DNA of 64,000 nucleotides from Streptomyces dangxiongensis. Lineage in GTDB: Bacteria > Actinomycetota > Actinomycetes > Streptomycetales > Streptomycetaceae. Every line of letters starts with the position of its first letter. The stretch's first letter is position 1. A model generated the notes under the pieces. The model had not been told where the DNA came from. It worked only from the letters and a program-made list of their open reading frames with translations, and made no database searches. Positions 9,575-18,172 of this stretch are shown one piece after another. Position numbers and translations under genes: made by a program. The DNA lies in NCBI RefSeq assembly GCF_003675325.1, contig NZ_CP033073.1, positions 5,704,001 through 5,768,000 on the forward strand, given 5' to 3'.

Positions 9575-10561
9575 TTACCCGGCGTCCGGCCGCCCGTACA
9601 GCCTCGCGAGCCGGGCCGCGTCCGCCGCGCACCGCTCCCGCAGGCTCGCCGGGGCCAGCACCTCCGCCTCCGGCCCGAGCGCCGTTAGCTGGGCGTGCGC
9701 GACCTCCTCCGACTCCACGGGCAGCGTCACCGTCACCCACCCGTCGGCGTCCGGCGCTCCCACGCCCTCCAGCGCCCGGCGCGCGGAGAGCGGGTCGACG
9801 GCGTGCGGCAGCCCGCGCAGGCCCCGCGGGGACAGCCGTACGACGACCTCGGCGCGCAGGATGGACCGGGCGAAGCGCTCCGCCTGGTCCGCCCAGTGGG
9901 CGGGCAGGTCGAAGTCCGGGTCGCGGGCGAACCGCTCGTCGAGGGCGTCGACGGTGTCGAACCGGTCGACGCGGTACGTCCGCAGGGAACCACCGCCGGC
10001 CACCCGCGCGCACAGGTACCAGACGCCTGCCTTCAGCACGAGCCCGTACGGCTCCAGCCGCCGCTCCACGGCGCTCTCCCCGCGCCGGTGGACCACGTCG
10101 ATCCGCCGGTCGTCCCACACCGCTTCCGCGATCACGGGCAGCCGCTCGGGCGTCGCCGGCTCCCGGAACCAGGCCGGCGCGTCCAGATGGAACCGCTGGG
10201 CGGCACTGTCCGGGGCGTCCCGCAGCGAGGGCAGCAGCGCTGCCGCCACCTTCAGCCGGGCCGCCGAGGCGGTCTCCTCGAGCCCCATCTCCCGCAGCGC
10301 CCCCGGCACCCCGCTCAGGAACAACGCCTCCGCCTCGCCGCGCGCCAGCCCCGTCAGCCGCGTCCGGTACCCGCCGGCCAGCCGGTATCCGCCGGCCCGC
10401 CCGCGGTCGGCGTACACCGGCACCCCGGCCTCCGACAGCGCCTGCGCGTCCCGCGCCACGGTCCGCTCCGACACCTCCAGCTCCCGCGCGAGTTCGGCGG
10501 CGGTCATGACCGGCCGCGACTGGAGCAGGAGAACCATCCTGATGAGCCGGGCCGCACGCAT
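9575..10561 (-). CDS. HTH/WYL-domain transcriptional regulator (YafY-like)
   Basis: The first 60 residues form a winged HTH of the DeoR/HTH_11 type (IRMVLLLQSRPVMTAAELA, then ELEVSERTVARDAQALSEAG). They are followed by a WYL domain (about 140-220, with DRRIDVVHRRG and the signature region YGLVLKAGVWYLCARV) and a C-terminal WCX-like part. WYL proteins are ligand-sensing regulators, often acting near DNA damage or metabolism genes; the ligand here is unknown. I used ATG 10561 (MRAARLIRMV, 328 aa). The gene ends with a TAA stop, uncommon at this GC content. The likely targets are itself and the DUF4240 gene downstream. Confidence 0.88.
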   Translation of the reverse strand: MRAARLIRMVLLLQSRPVMTAAELARELEVSERTVARDAQALSEAGVPVYADRGRAGGYRLAGGYRTRLTGLARGEAEALFLSGVPGALREMGLEETASAARLKVAAALLPSLRDAPDSAAQRFHLDAPAWFREPATPERLPVIAEAVWDDRRIDVVHRRGESAVERRLEPYGLVLKAGVWYLCARVAGGGSLRTYRVDRFDTVDALDERFARDPDFDLPAHWADQAERFARSILRAEVVVRLSPRGLRGLPHAVDPLSARRALEGVGAPDADGWVTVTLPVESEEVAHAQLTALGPEAEVLAPASLRERCAADAARLARLYGRPDAG

Positions 10562-10722
10562 GGACTCATGATGCCGGAGCCCACCGACGGCGCGGCCGGG
10601 CACGGTCGGCCGCCGGCCACCGCCGCGCGGACCGAGCGCCGTCACGGCGGAGAACACGGACGCGGCGGACCGGGGACGCGAACAAGCGTCCCCGGTCCGC
10701 CGCGACCGCGGTACCCGGTGTC

Positions 10723-13425
10723 CTACAGCCCGTACTTCTCCCGGGCCTCCTTGACCGCGGTGGCCTTCACCTCGCCGCGCCGGGCGAGCTGGGCCAGGGC
10801 CGCGACGACGATCGACGGGGCGTCGATGCCGAAGTGGCGGCGGGCGGCCTCGCGGGTGTCCGACAGGCCGAAGCCGTCGGCGCCCAGCGACGAGTAGTCC
10901 TGCTCGACCCACTGCGCGATCTGGTCGGGAACCTGGCGCATGTAGTCGGACACGGCCAGCACCGGGCCCTCGGCGCCCTGGAGCGCCTGGCGGACGAACG
11001 GCACCCGCTCCTCGCCGCGCAGCAGTGCCGCGTCGGCCTCCAGCGCGTCCCGGCGCAGCTCCGTCCAGGACGTCGCCGACCACACGTCGGCGGCCACGCC
11101 CCAGTCGTCGGCGAGCAGCCGCTGCGCCTGAAGGGCCCAGTGGATCGCCGTACCGGAGCCGAGGAGCTGGACGCGCGGGGCGTCGGCGGGCACGGCGACG
11201 CCCGCGGACTCGGCCGTGTTGAAGCGGTACAGGCCCTTGACGATGCCCTCGTCGATGCCGAGGCCCTGCGGCTTGGCGGGCTGCGGCAGCGGCTCGTTGT
11301 AGACCGTCAGGTAGTAGAAGACGTCCTGGTCCTCGCCCGGCCTGGCCTCGCCGTACATCCGGCGCAGACCCTCACGCACGATCACCGCGATCTCGTAGGC
11401 GAACGCGGGGTCGTAGCTCAGGGCGGCCGGGTTGGTGGCCGCGATGACCGGGGAGTGCCCGTCGGCGTGCTGGAGGCCCTCGCCCGTCAGGGTCGTACGG
11501 CCGGCCGTCGCGCCGACGAGGAAGCCGCGGCCGAGCTGGTCGCCGAGCTGCCACATCTGGTCGGCGGTGCGCTGCCAGCCGAACATCGAGTAGAAGATGT
11601 AGAACGGGATCATCGTCTCGCCGTGCGTGGCGTACGCGGTCGACGCGGCGATGAAGTCGGCCATCGAACCGGCCTCGGTGATCCCCTCGTTGAGGATCTG
11701 GCCGTTCTCGGCCTCCTTGTAGTACATAAGCTGGTCGCGGTCGACCGGCTCGTACGTCTGGCCCTTGGGGGAGTAGATGCCCAGGGACGGGAACAGCGAC
11801 TCCATGCCGAAGGTGCGCGCCTCGTCGGGGACGATCGGCACCCAGCGCCGGCCCGTCTCCTTGTCGCGGACCAGGTCCTTGACCAGACGGACGAAGGCCA
11901 TCGTGGTGGCCACGTTCTGGGAGCCGGAGCCCTTGTCGAAGGAGGCGAAGGACTTCTCGGCGGGGGCGGGCAGCGGGGCCGGCGCGTGGACGCGGCGGGC
12001 GGGGGCCGGTCCGCCGAGGGCCGCGCGGCGCTCCTGGAGGTAGCGGACCTCGGGGGAGTCGGCGCCCGGGTGGCCGTAGGGGACCACGCCGTCGACGAAG
12101 TCGCTGTCCTTGATGGGCAGCTCCAGCAGGTCGCGCATCGCCTTGAACTCGTCCACCGAGAGCTTCTTCATCTGGTGGTTGGCGTTCTTCGACGCGAAGC
12201 CCTCGCCGAGGGTGTGGCCCTTGACCGTCTGGGCCAGGATCACGGTCGGCGCGCCCTTGTGCTCGACGGCGGCCTTGTACGCGGCGTACACCTTGCGGGA
12301 CTCGTGACCGCCGCGCGAGAGGTGGAAACACTCGAGGATCTTGTCGTCGCTCAGCAGCTTCGCCATCTCCGCCAGCGCCGGGTCGGCGCCGAAGAAGTCC
12401 TGGCGGATATAGGCGGCGTCGCGGGTCTGGTACGTCTGGACCTGCGCGTCCGGTACCTGGCGCAGCCGGCGTACCAGCGCGCCCGTGGTGTCCAGCTCGA
12501 ACAGCTCGTCCCAGGCGGAGCCCCACAGCGTCTTGACGACGTTCCAGCCGGCGCCGCGGAACTGGGCCTCCAGCTCCTGCACGATCTTGAAGTTGGCGCG
12601 GACGGGGCCGTCGAGGCGCTGGAGGTTGCAGTTGATGACGAAGGTGAGGTTGTCCAGCTCCTCACGGGCGGCGAGCGCGAGGGCCGCCGTCGACTCCGGC
12701 TCGTCCATCTCGCCGTCGCCGAGGAACGCCCACACGTGCGAGGCGGAGACGTCCTTGATGTTGCGGTTGGTCAGGTAGCGGTTGAAGCGCGCCTGGTAGA
12801 TCGCGGAGAGCGGGCCGAGGCCCATCGACACCGTCGGGAACTCCCACAGCCAGGGCAGCCGGCGCGGGTGCGGGTACGACGGCAGGCCGGTGCCGCCGGC
12901 CTCCTGGCGGAAGTTGTCCAGGTGGTGCTCGTCCAGGCGGCCGTCGAGGAAGGCGCGGGCGTAGATGCCGGGGGAGGCGTGGCCCTGGATGTAGAGCTGG
13001 TCGCCGGAACCGTCACCCTCCTTGCCCCTGAAGAAGTGGTTGAAGCCGGTCTCGTACAGCCAGGCCGCGGAGGCGAAGGTGGCGATGTGGCCGCCGACGC
13101 CGTGCTTCGCGCCGCGGGTCACCATGGCGGCCGCGTTCCAGCGGTTCCAGGCGGTGATCCGGGCCTCCATCTCCGGGTCGCCGGGCACGGACGGCTCGGC
13201 GGCGGTCGGGATGGTGTTGACGTAGTCGGTCTCGAGGAGCTTCGGCAGCGCGATGCCGCCCGCCTCGGCGCGCTCCAGCGTGCGGCGCATCAGGTACGCG
13301 GCGCGGTGCGGTCCCGCCTCCCGGGCGACGGCGTCCAGGGAGGCCTGCCATTCGGCGGTCTCCTCCGGGTCGCGGTCCGGGAGCTGGTCGAGCGCGCTCG
13401 GCTGGATGGCGTGGGGGTCGGTCAT
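10723..13425 (-). CDS. aceE: Pyruvate dehydrogenase E1 component, homodimeric type
   Basis: AceE decarboxylates pyruvate with thiamine diphosphate and acetylates the lipoyl groups of E2. The 900-residue product has the family hallmarks of the single-chain E1: the N-terminal ETADYVNTIP-type start (LLETDYVNTIP), the thiamine diphosphate motif GDGEMDEPES followed 30 residues later by INCNLQRLDGPVR, the GHTLGEGF region and the transketolase-like C-terminal half (FYIFYSMFGWQRTADQMWQ). ATG 13425 has a GAGGAAGG purine stretch upstream. E2 and lpdA lie on the same strand a few kb away, so the set forms the PDH complex. A likely regulatory region with dyads lies upstream at 13546-13637. Confidence 0.97.
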   Translation of the reverse strand: MTDPHAIQPSALDQLPDRDPEETAEWQASLDAVAREAGPHRAAYLMRRTLERAEAGGIALPKLLETDYVNTIPTAAEPSVPGDPEMEARITAWNRWNAAAMVTRGAKHGVGGHIATFASAAWLYETGFNHFFRGKEGDGSGDQLYIQGHASPGIYARAFLDGRLDEHHLDNFRQEAGGTGLPSYPHPRRLPWLWEFPTVSMGLGPLSAIYQARFNRYLTNRNIKDVSASHVWAFLGDGEMDEPESTAALALAAREELDNLTFVINCNLQRLDGPVRANFKIVQELEAQFRGAGWNVVKTLWGSAWDELFELDTTGALVRRLRQVPDAQVQTYQTRDAAYIRQDFFGADPALAEMAKLLSDDKILECFHLSRGGHESRKVYAAYKAAVEHKGAPTVILAQTVKGHTLGEGFASKNANHQMKKLSVDEFKAMRDLLELPIKDSDFVDGVVPYGHPGADSPEVRYLQERRAALGGPAPARRVHAPAPLPAPAEKSFASFDKGSGSQNVATTMAFVRLVKDLVRDKETGRRWVPIVPDEARTFGMESLFPSLGIYSPKGQTYEPVDRDQLMYYKEAENGQILNEGITEAGSMADFIAASTAYATHGETMIPFYIFYSMFGWQRTADQMWQLGDQLGRGFLVGATAGRTTLTGEGLQHADGHSPVIAATNPAALSYDPAFAYEIAVIVREGLRRMYGEARPGEDQDVFYYLTVYNEPLPQPAKPQGLGIDEGIVKGLYRFNTAESAGVAVPADAPRVQLLGSGTAIHWALQAQRLLADDWGVAADVWSATSWTELRRDALEADAALLRGEERVPFVRQALQGAEGPVLAVSDYMRQVPDQIAQWVEQDYSSLGADGFGLSDTREAARRHFGIDAPSIVVAALAQLARRGEVKATAVKEAREKYGL

Positions 13426-13545
13426 GTCGCCGCCTTCCTCAGTCGAAGGGGGTTCCCTCATCGGTAAGGGTTCGGGGTTGCCCTTGGTCTTTGGCAGGAC
13501 AGGGCAGCGGACTCCGGTAGAAGTCCGTCGGCGACTGTAACTCCC

Positions 13546-13562
13546 TGATCGATGATCGATCA
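13546..13562. promoter_or_regulatory. 17-bp perfect palindrome upstream of aceE
   Basis: TGATCGAT-G-ATCGATCA is a perfect inverted repeat with a single central base. It lies about 120 bp upstream of the aceE start codon, in a region more AT-rich than the surrounding sequence. It could be an operator. No specific regulator can be named from sequence. Confidence 0.45.
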
Positions 13563-13601
13563 AAGGGTTGAGCGCGAAAACCTCTTGATTTGAAGAAAGT
13601 C

Positions 13602-13636
13602 GGCACCCGGTGCCTTCGATACTGGCACCCGGTGAC
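13602..13636. promoter_or_regulatory. Paired dyads, candidate operators for the aceE promoter
   Basis: GGCACC-C-GGTGCC (13602-13614) is a perfect 13-bp dyad. GGCACC-C-GGTGAC (13624-13636) is the same sequence with one changed base. Their centres are 22 bp apart, about two helical turns, as expected for cooperative binding. They sit in the 120 bp between the GntR/FCD gene and the aceE leader, so that regulator is the obvious candidate ligand-responsive binder. This is inference from arrangement only. Confidence 0.5.
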
Positions 13637-13684
13637 GCGTTGAGAGAGTGTTTTCGCAGGTGAGCGGGGGAATGCTCGGGTGCG

Positions 13685-14308
13685 TCAGGCGCGCGGGGCG
13701 CAGCCCAGGACGTGCGCCTTCACCAGCTCCGCGATCCGCGGATCCCGGCGCTTGAACGCCTGCACCAGCTCCTCGTGCTCCTCCGCGTACGACTGCTGGA
13801 CCGTGCCCAGCCAGCGGATGGACAGCGCCGTGAACACCTCGATGCCCAGGCCCTCCCACGTGTGCAGCAGCACGGAGTTCCGCGCCGCGCGGACCAGCTC
13901 GCGGTGGAAGCCGACCGTGTGGCGCACCTGGGCGGTGCCGTCGGCCTCGCGGTCCGCCTCGTACAGGGCCAGCACGTGGGGCTCCAGCGCCGAGCAGTCC
14001 TCCGCGAGCCGCTCCACGGCCAGCTCCGCCGCGATGGCCTCCAGGCCCGCCCGGACCGGGTAGCTCTCCTCCAGGTCGGCCGCGGTCAGGTTGCGGACGC
14101 GGACGCCCTTGTTCGGGGCCGACTCGATCAGGCGCAGGGACTCCAGCTCGCGCAGGGCCTCCCGGACCGGGGTCTGGCTGACCTCCAGCTCGGTGGCGAT
14201 CCGGCGCTCCACGATCCGCTCACCCGGCTGCCAGCGCCCGCTGACGATCCCCTCCACGATGTGCTCGCGGATCTGTTCGCGCAGCGAGTGGACGACGGGC
14301 GCGGTCAT
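13685..14308 (-). CDS. GntR family transcriptional regulator, FadR/FCD subfamily
   Basis: The N-terminal 70 residues are a GntR winged helix (IVEGIVSGRWQPGERIVE, then ELEVSQTPVREALRELE). The C-terminal part is a helical FCD domain of the FadR type, with the conserved Asp/His metal-type positions suggested by LEESYPVRAGLEAIAAE and VRHTVGFHRELVRAA. Length is 207 aa, typical of the family. It is on the same strand as aceE and directly upstream of it, so it is a plausible pyruvate dehydrogenase regulator like PdhR, though the operator seen downstream is not the E. coli PdhR sequence. TTGTCTACA at 14334-14342 (minus strand) ahead of the gene may be an autoregulatory half-site. Confidence 0.88.
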   Translation of the reverse strand: MTAPVVHSLREQIREHIVEGIVSGRWQPGERIVERRIATELEVSQTPVREALRELESLRLIESAPNKGVRVRNLTAADLEESYPVRAGLEAIAAELAVERLAEDCSALEPHVLALYEADREADGTAQVRHTVGFHRELVRAARNSVLLHTWEGLGIEVFTALSIRWLGTVQQSYAEEHEELVQAFKRRDPRIAELVKAHVLGCAPRA

Positions 14309-14433
14309 GAGGGCTCCTTAGGGAGGGCTGACGTGTAGACAATACGGCGGGTTGGCTCCGTGGGCAGGGCGCTCGGGGGTGCTTCGGTGCAGGTGAGACG
14401 AGGCGCACACGGTGTGGGTGACGTCGCGCCTCC

Positions 14434-14491
14434 GACGCCGGTTCCCCCCGGACGCCGGTCCCCCCGGACGCCGGTCCCCCCGACGCCGGTG
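14434..14491. repeat. Four imperfect tandem repeats of about 16 bp
   Basis: Units beginning GACGCCGGT followed by a C-run occur at 14434, 14451, 14467 and 14482. They differ only in the number of Cs and in the last copy. They lie upstream of the GntR gene, next to the E2 terminator. Unit-length variation suggests slippage. Confidence 0.75.
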
Positions 14492-14503
14492 CCCTCAACG
14501 CAG

Positions 14504-14537
14504 GTGCCCCCGCCCGGAACGTCCCGGGCGGGGGCAC
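14504..14537 (-). terminator. 14-bp perfect hairpin downstream of the E2 gene
   Basis: Arms GTGCCCCCGCCCGG (14504-14517) and its complement (14524-14537) enclose a 6-nt loop, starting 24 bp past the E2 stop codon on the transcribed strand. Confidence 0.8.
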
Positions 14538-14561
14538 CAGCGTGTGGCAGCCGGTCGGCGG

Positions 14562-16424
14562 CTACAGGCCCAGCTCGACCTCGAACTCGCCCGCCTCCAG
14601 GATCGCCTTGACCGCCGTCAGGTAACGGGCCGCGTCGGCGCCGTCGACCAGGCGGTGGTCGTAGGAGAGGGTCAGGTAGGTCATGTCGCGGACGCCGATG
14701 ACCGTGCCCTCCTCGGTCTCGATGACGGCCGGACGCTTGACCGTGGCACCGATGCCGAGGATCGCGACCTGGCCCGGCGGCACGATGATCGTGTCGAACA
14801 GCGCGCCGCGCGAACCGGTGTTGGAGATGGTGAAGGTCGCGCCGGACAGCTCGTCCGGGGTGATCTTGTTGGCGCGGACCTTGCCCGCCAGCTCCGCCGT
14901 GGCCTTCGCGATGCCGGCGATGTTGAGGTCGCCCGCGTGCTTGATGACCGGGGTCATCAGGCCCTTCTCGGAGTCCACCGCGATACCGACGCTCTCGGTG
15001 TCGAAGTAGGTGATCGTGCCCTCGGCCTCGTTGATCCGGGCGTTGATGACCGGGTGGGCCTTCAGCGCCTGGGCCGCCGCCTTGACGAAGAACGGCATCG
15101 GGGAGAGCTTGACGCCCTCGCGTGCGGCGAAGGAGTCCTTGGCCTGGGCGCGCAGGCGCATCAGGCGGGTGACGTCGACCTCGACGACCGACGACAGTTG
15201 GGCCTGCTCGTGCAGCGCCTTGACCATGTTGTCGCCGATGACCTTGCGGATGCGGGGCATCTTGACGGTCTGGCCGCGCAGCGGGGAGGCCTCCAGGGCG
15301 GGGGCCTTCTTCGCGGCGGGCGCGGCGGGCGGGGCGGCGGCCGGAGCCGGGGCGGCCTTCGCGGCCTCGGCGGCGGCGATGACGTCCTGCTTGCGGATAC
15401 GGCCGCCGACGCCGGTGCCCTTGACGCCGGACAGGTCGACGCCGTTCTCCGCGGCCAGCTTGCGCACCAGCGGGGTCACGTACGCGCCCTCGTCGGTCGC
15501 CTGGGCGGCGGGCGCCGGGGCGGCCGGGGCGGGGGCGGGCGCCGGAGCGGACGGCACCGGGTCGGGCGCCGGGGCCGTGACCTGCTGCGGGGCCGGAGCC
15601 GTCGGCGCCTGCGGGGCGGCCGGGGCCGGAGCCGGAGCCGGCGCGGGGGCCGGAGCGGGCGCGGGGGCCGGAGCGGGCGCGGGGGCCTGGGCGGCCGGGG
15701 CGGCGGCGGGCTCCGCGGCCGGGGCGGCCGGAGCCGGAGCGGCGGCCGGAGCCGCGCCCGGCGCGCCGATGACGGCGAGCTTGGCGCCGACCTCGGCGGT
15801 CTCGTCCTCGTTCACCACGATCTCGAGCAGCACGCCGGAGGCGGGCGCCGGGATCTCGGTGTCGACCTTGTCCGTGGAGACCTCGAGCAGCGGCTCGTCG
15901 GCCTCGACCGAGTCACCCACCGACTTCAGCCAGCGGGTGACGGTGCCCTCGGTGACGGACTCACCGAGCGCGGGCAGGACCACGTCCGTGCCCTCGGCGG
16001 ACGAACCGCCGGAGGCGGCCTCGGCCGTCGGGGCCGGGGCGGGGGCGGCCTGCTCCGTGGACGGCGCGGCCTGGGCGGCCGGGACGGCCGCCTCGGCCTG
16101 CGCCGGCTCGGGCTCGGCGGCCGGGGCGGGCTCGGCGGCCGGGGCGGGCTCGGCGGCGGGGGCCGGGGCGGCGGCGGGCGCGCCCGTGCCGTCGTCGATC
16201 ACGGCCAGCTCGGCGCCGACCTCGACGGTCTCGTCCTCGGCGACCTTGATGGAGGCCAGCACACCGGCGGCGGGCGAGGGGATCTCGGTGTCGACCTTGT
16301 CGGTCGACACCTCGAGCAGCGGCTCGTCGGCCTCTACGCGCTCTCCCTCGGCCTTCAGCCAGCGGGTGACAGTGCCCTCGGTGACGCTCTCACCGAGCGC
16401 CGGAAGGGTTACGGAAACCGCCAT
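14562..16424 (-). CDS. sucB: Dihydrolipoyllysine acyltransferase (E2), two lipoyl domains
   Basis: E2 carries acyl groups from E1 to coenzyme A. The 620-residue protein has two lipoyl domains, with lipoylated lysines K43 and K186 in near-identical [10 protein letters not shown] contexts. Long Ala/Pro linkers follow, then a peripheral-subunit-binding domain ([19 protein letters not shown]) and a catalytic acyltransferase domain with H590 in [11 protein letters not shown]. It is annotated sucB by convention in Streptomyces. In actinobacteria this type of E2 serves pyruvate dehydrogenase and probably 2-oxoglutarate dehydrogenase, and its neighbours aceE and lpdA favour the former. The linkers are extreme low-complexity Ala/Pro sequence. 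lpdA is 61 bp upstream on the same strand, so they are probably co-transcribed. Confidence 0.95.
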   Translation of the reverse strand: MAVSVTLPALGESVTEGTVTRWLKAEGERVEADEPLLEVSTDKVDTEIPSPAAGVLASIKVAEDETVEVGAELAVIDDGTGAPAAAPAPAAEPAPAAEPAPAAEPEPAQAEAAVPAAQAAPSTEQAAPAPAPTAEAASGGSSAEGTDVVLPALGESVTEGTVTRWLKSVGDSVEADEPLLEVSTDKVDTEIPAPASGVLLEIVVNEDETAEVGAKLAVIGAPGAAPAAAPAPAAPAAEPAAAPAAQAPAPAPAPAPAPAPAPAPAPAPAAPQAPTAPAPQQVTAPAPDPVPSAPAPAPAPAAPAPAAQATDEGAYVTPLVRKLAAENGVDLSGVKGTGVGGRIRKQDVIAAAEAAKAAPAPAAAPPAAPAAKKAPALEASPLRGQTVKMPRIRKVIGDNMVKALHEQAQLSSVVEVDVTRLMRLRAQAKDSFAAREGVKLSPMPFFVKAAAQALKAHPVINARINEAEGTITYFDTESVGIAVDSEKGLMTPVIKHAGDLNIAGIAKATAELAGKVRANKITPDELSGATFTISNTGSRGALFDTIIVPPGQVAILGIGATVKRPAVIETEEGTVIGVRDMTYLTLSYDHRLVDGADAARYLTAVKAILEAGEFEVELGL

Positions 16425-16485
16425 GGTTTCGGTTGCTCCTAACGAATTGCGGAAGTCTGTGTCGTCGCGCCCGTTGACCGAAGGC

Positions 16486-17874
16486 TCAGTCGTGGGAGTG
16501 CAGCGGCTTGCCGGCCAGCGCCAGGTGGGCCTCGCCCATCGCCTCGTTCTGCGTCGGGTGGGCGTGGATGAGCTGGGCGACCTCGGCCGGCAGCGCCTCC
16601 CAGTTGTAGATCAACTGGGCCTCGCCCACCTGCTCGCCCATCCGGTCGCCGACCATGTGGACGCCGACCACGGCACCGTCCTTCACCTGGACGAGCTTGA
16701 TCTCGCCCGAGGTGTTCAGGATCTTGCTCTTGCCGTTGCCCGCCAGGTTGTACTTCAGAGCGACGACCTTGTCCGCGCCGTAGATCTCCTTGGCCTTGGC
16801 CTCGGTGATACCCACGGAGGCGACCTCGGGGTGGCAGTACGTCACCCGCGGCACGCCGTCGTAGTCGATCGGGACGGTCTTCAGACCGGCCAGACGCTCC
16901 GCCACCAGAATGCCCTCGGCGAAGCCGACGTGCGCGAGCTGGAGCGTCGGGACCAGGTCGCCGACGGCGGAGACGGTCGGAACGTTGGTGCGCATGTACT
17001 CGTCGACCAGCACGTAGCCGCGGTCCATGGCGACGCCCTGCTCCTCGTAGCCCAGGCCCTGGGAGACCGGGCCGCGGCCGACGGCGACGAGCAGGACCTC
17101 GGCCTCGAACTCCTTGCCGTCGGCGAGGGTCACCTTCACGCCGTCCTGGGTGTACTCGGCCTTCTCGAAGAAGGTGCCCAGGTTGAACTTGATGCCGCGC
17201 TTGCGGAACGCGCGCTCGAGCAGCTTGGAGGAGTTCTCGTCCTCGACCGGGACGAGGTGCTTCAGGCCCTCGATGACGGTGACGTCCGCGCCGAAGGACT
17301 TCCACGCCGAGGCGAACTCGACGCCGATGACGCCGCCGCCCAGGATGATCGCGGACTTCGGCACGCGGTCCAGGACGAGAGCGTGGTCGGAGGAGATGAT
17401 CCGGTCGCCGTCGATCTCCAGGCCCGGCAGCGACTTCGGCACGGAGCCGGTCGCCAGCAGGACGTGGCGGCCCTGGACCCGCTGACCGTTGACGTCGACG
17501 GAGGTGGGGGAGGACAGCCGGCCCTCGCCCTCGATGTACGTCACCTTGCGGGACGCGATCAGACCCTGGAGGCCCTTGTACAGACCGGCGACGACACCGT
17601 CCTTGTACTTGTGGACGGCCGGGACGTCGATGCCCTCGAAGGTGGCCTTGACACCGAACTGCTCGCTCTCGCGGGCCTGGTCGGCGATCTCACCGGCGTG
17701 CAGCAGGGCCTTGGTGGGGATGCAACCCCGGTGCAGGCAGGTGCCGCCGACCTTGTCCTTCTCGATCAGGGCGACGTCCAGACCCAGCTGCGCCCCGCGC
17801 AGGGCCGCGGCGTAACCACCGCTACCACCGCCGAGGATCACTAGGTCGAAAACGGTGCTGGCGTCGTTCGCCAC
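16486..17874 (-). CDS. lpdA: Dihydrolipoyl dehydrogenase (E3)
   Basis: This flavoprotein reoxidises dihydrolipoyl groups of E2 with NAD+. The 462-residue sequence has the FAD-binding motif [14 protein letters not shown], the redox disulfide C46/C51 in [15 protein letters not shown], an NAD-binding [16 protein letters not shown] and the C-terminal [14 protein letters not shown] that supplies the catalytic His-Glu pair. GTG 17874 is preferred because GGAGG lies 7 nt upstream; a much longer frame without a ribosome-binding site extends into low-complexity sequence. It stands at the head of the lpdA-E2 pair. Confidence 0.96.
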   Translation of the reverse strand: MANDASTVFDLVILGGGSGGYAAALRGAQLGLDVALIEKDKVGGTCLHRGCIPTKALLHAGEIADQARESEQFGVKATFEGIDVPAVHKYKDGVVAGLYKGLQGLIASRKVTYIEGEGRLSSPTSVDVNGQRVQGRHVLLATGSVPKSLPGLEIDGDRIISSDHALVLDRVPKSAIILGGGVIGVEFASAWKSFGADVTVIEGLKHLVPVEDENSSKLLERAFRKRGIKFNLGTFFEKAEYTQDGVKVTLADGKEFEAEVLLVAVGRGPVSQGLGYEEQGVAMDRGYVLVDEYMRTNVPTVSAVGDLVPTLQLAHVGFAEGILVAERLAGLKTVPIDYDGVPRVTYCHPEVASVGITEAKAKEIYGADKVVALKYNLAGNGKSKILNTSGEIKLVQVKDGAVVGVHMVGDRMGEQVGEAQLIYNWEALPAEVAQLIHAHPTQNEAMGEAHLALAGKPLHSHD

Positions 17875-18052
17875 GTCACGTCCTCCATGCATGTGTGCCG
17901 CGCGCCGGGCACCCTGTCCATTCGGGAGGTGACCGGCCGGTCGGCTGGTGTCCGGCCGCTTGATGCTTCGGCCCTTCGGTGGGGGCCCTGTCCTGCCGGG
18001 CTCCATCTTTGCACTTGTTCGAGGCGGACGAGACGCCGGGCCGGGGTGTGAC

Positions 18053-18128
18053 GCACCCCACGTCCCCCGGGAGACGTGGGGCACGGAGAAGGGGCGCGGG
18101 GAACCGTGGAGACGGCTCCCCGCGCCCC
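18053..18128 (-). terminator. Two consecutive hairpins downstream of pepA
   Basis: One hairpin pairs GGGGCGCGGGGA at 18091-18102 with its exact complement at 18117-18128, 45 bp past the pepA stop. A second, with 9-bp arms (18055-18063 and 18073-18081), follows it. Together they would end pepA transcription. The first contains a 19-bp stretch that recurs at 22098-22116. Confidence 0.7.
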
Positions 18129-18172
18129 GGGGTCCACCGCCCGGCGGATCGCGCCGGGCGGTCAGGGGGACG

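Noticed and set aside
10834..13467. Very long antisense reading frame (over 870 codons) opposite aceE
   Set aside because: Long open frames opposite high-GC genes are common in Streptomyces. The composition is Val/Gly/Arg/Asp-rich and it lacks any protein motif, while the other strand encodes a clear AceE.
15010..17844. Long antisense frame across the E2 and lpdA genes
   Set aside because: It is the mirror of Ala/Pro linkers and known enzymes; no ribosome-binding site or motif supports it.
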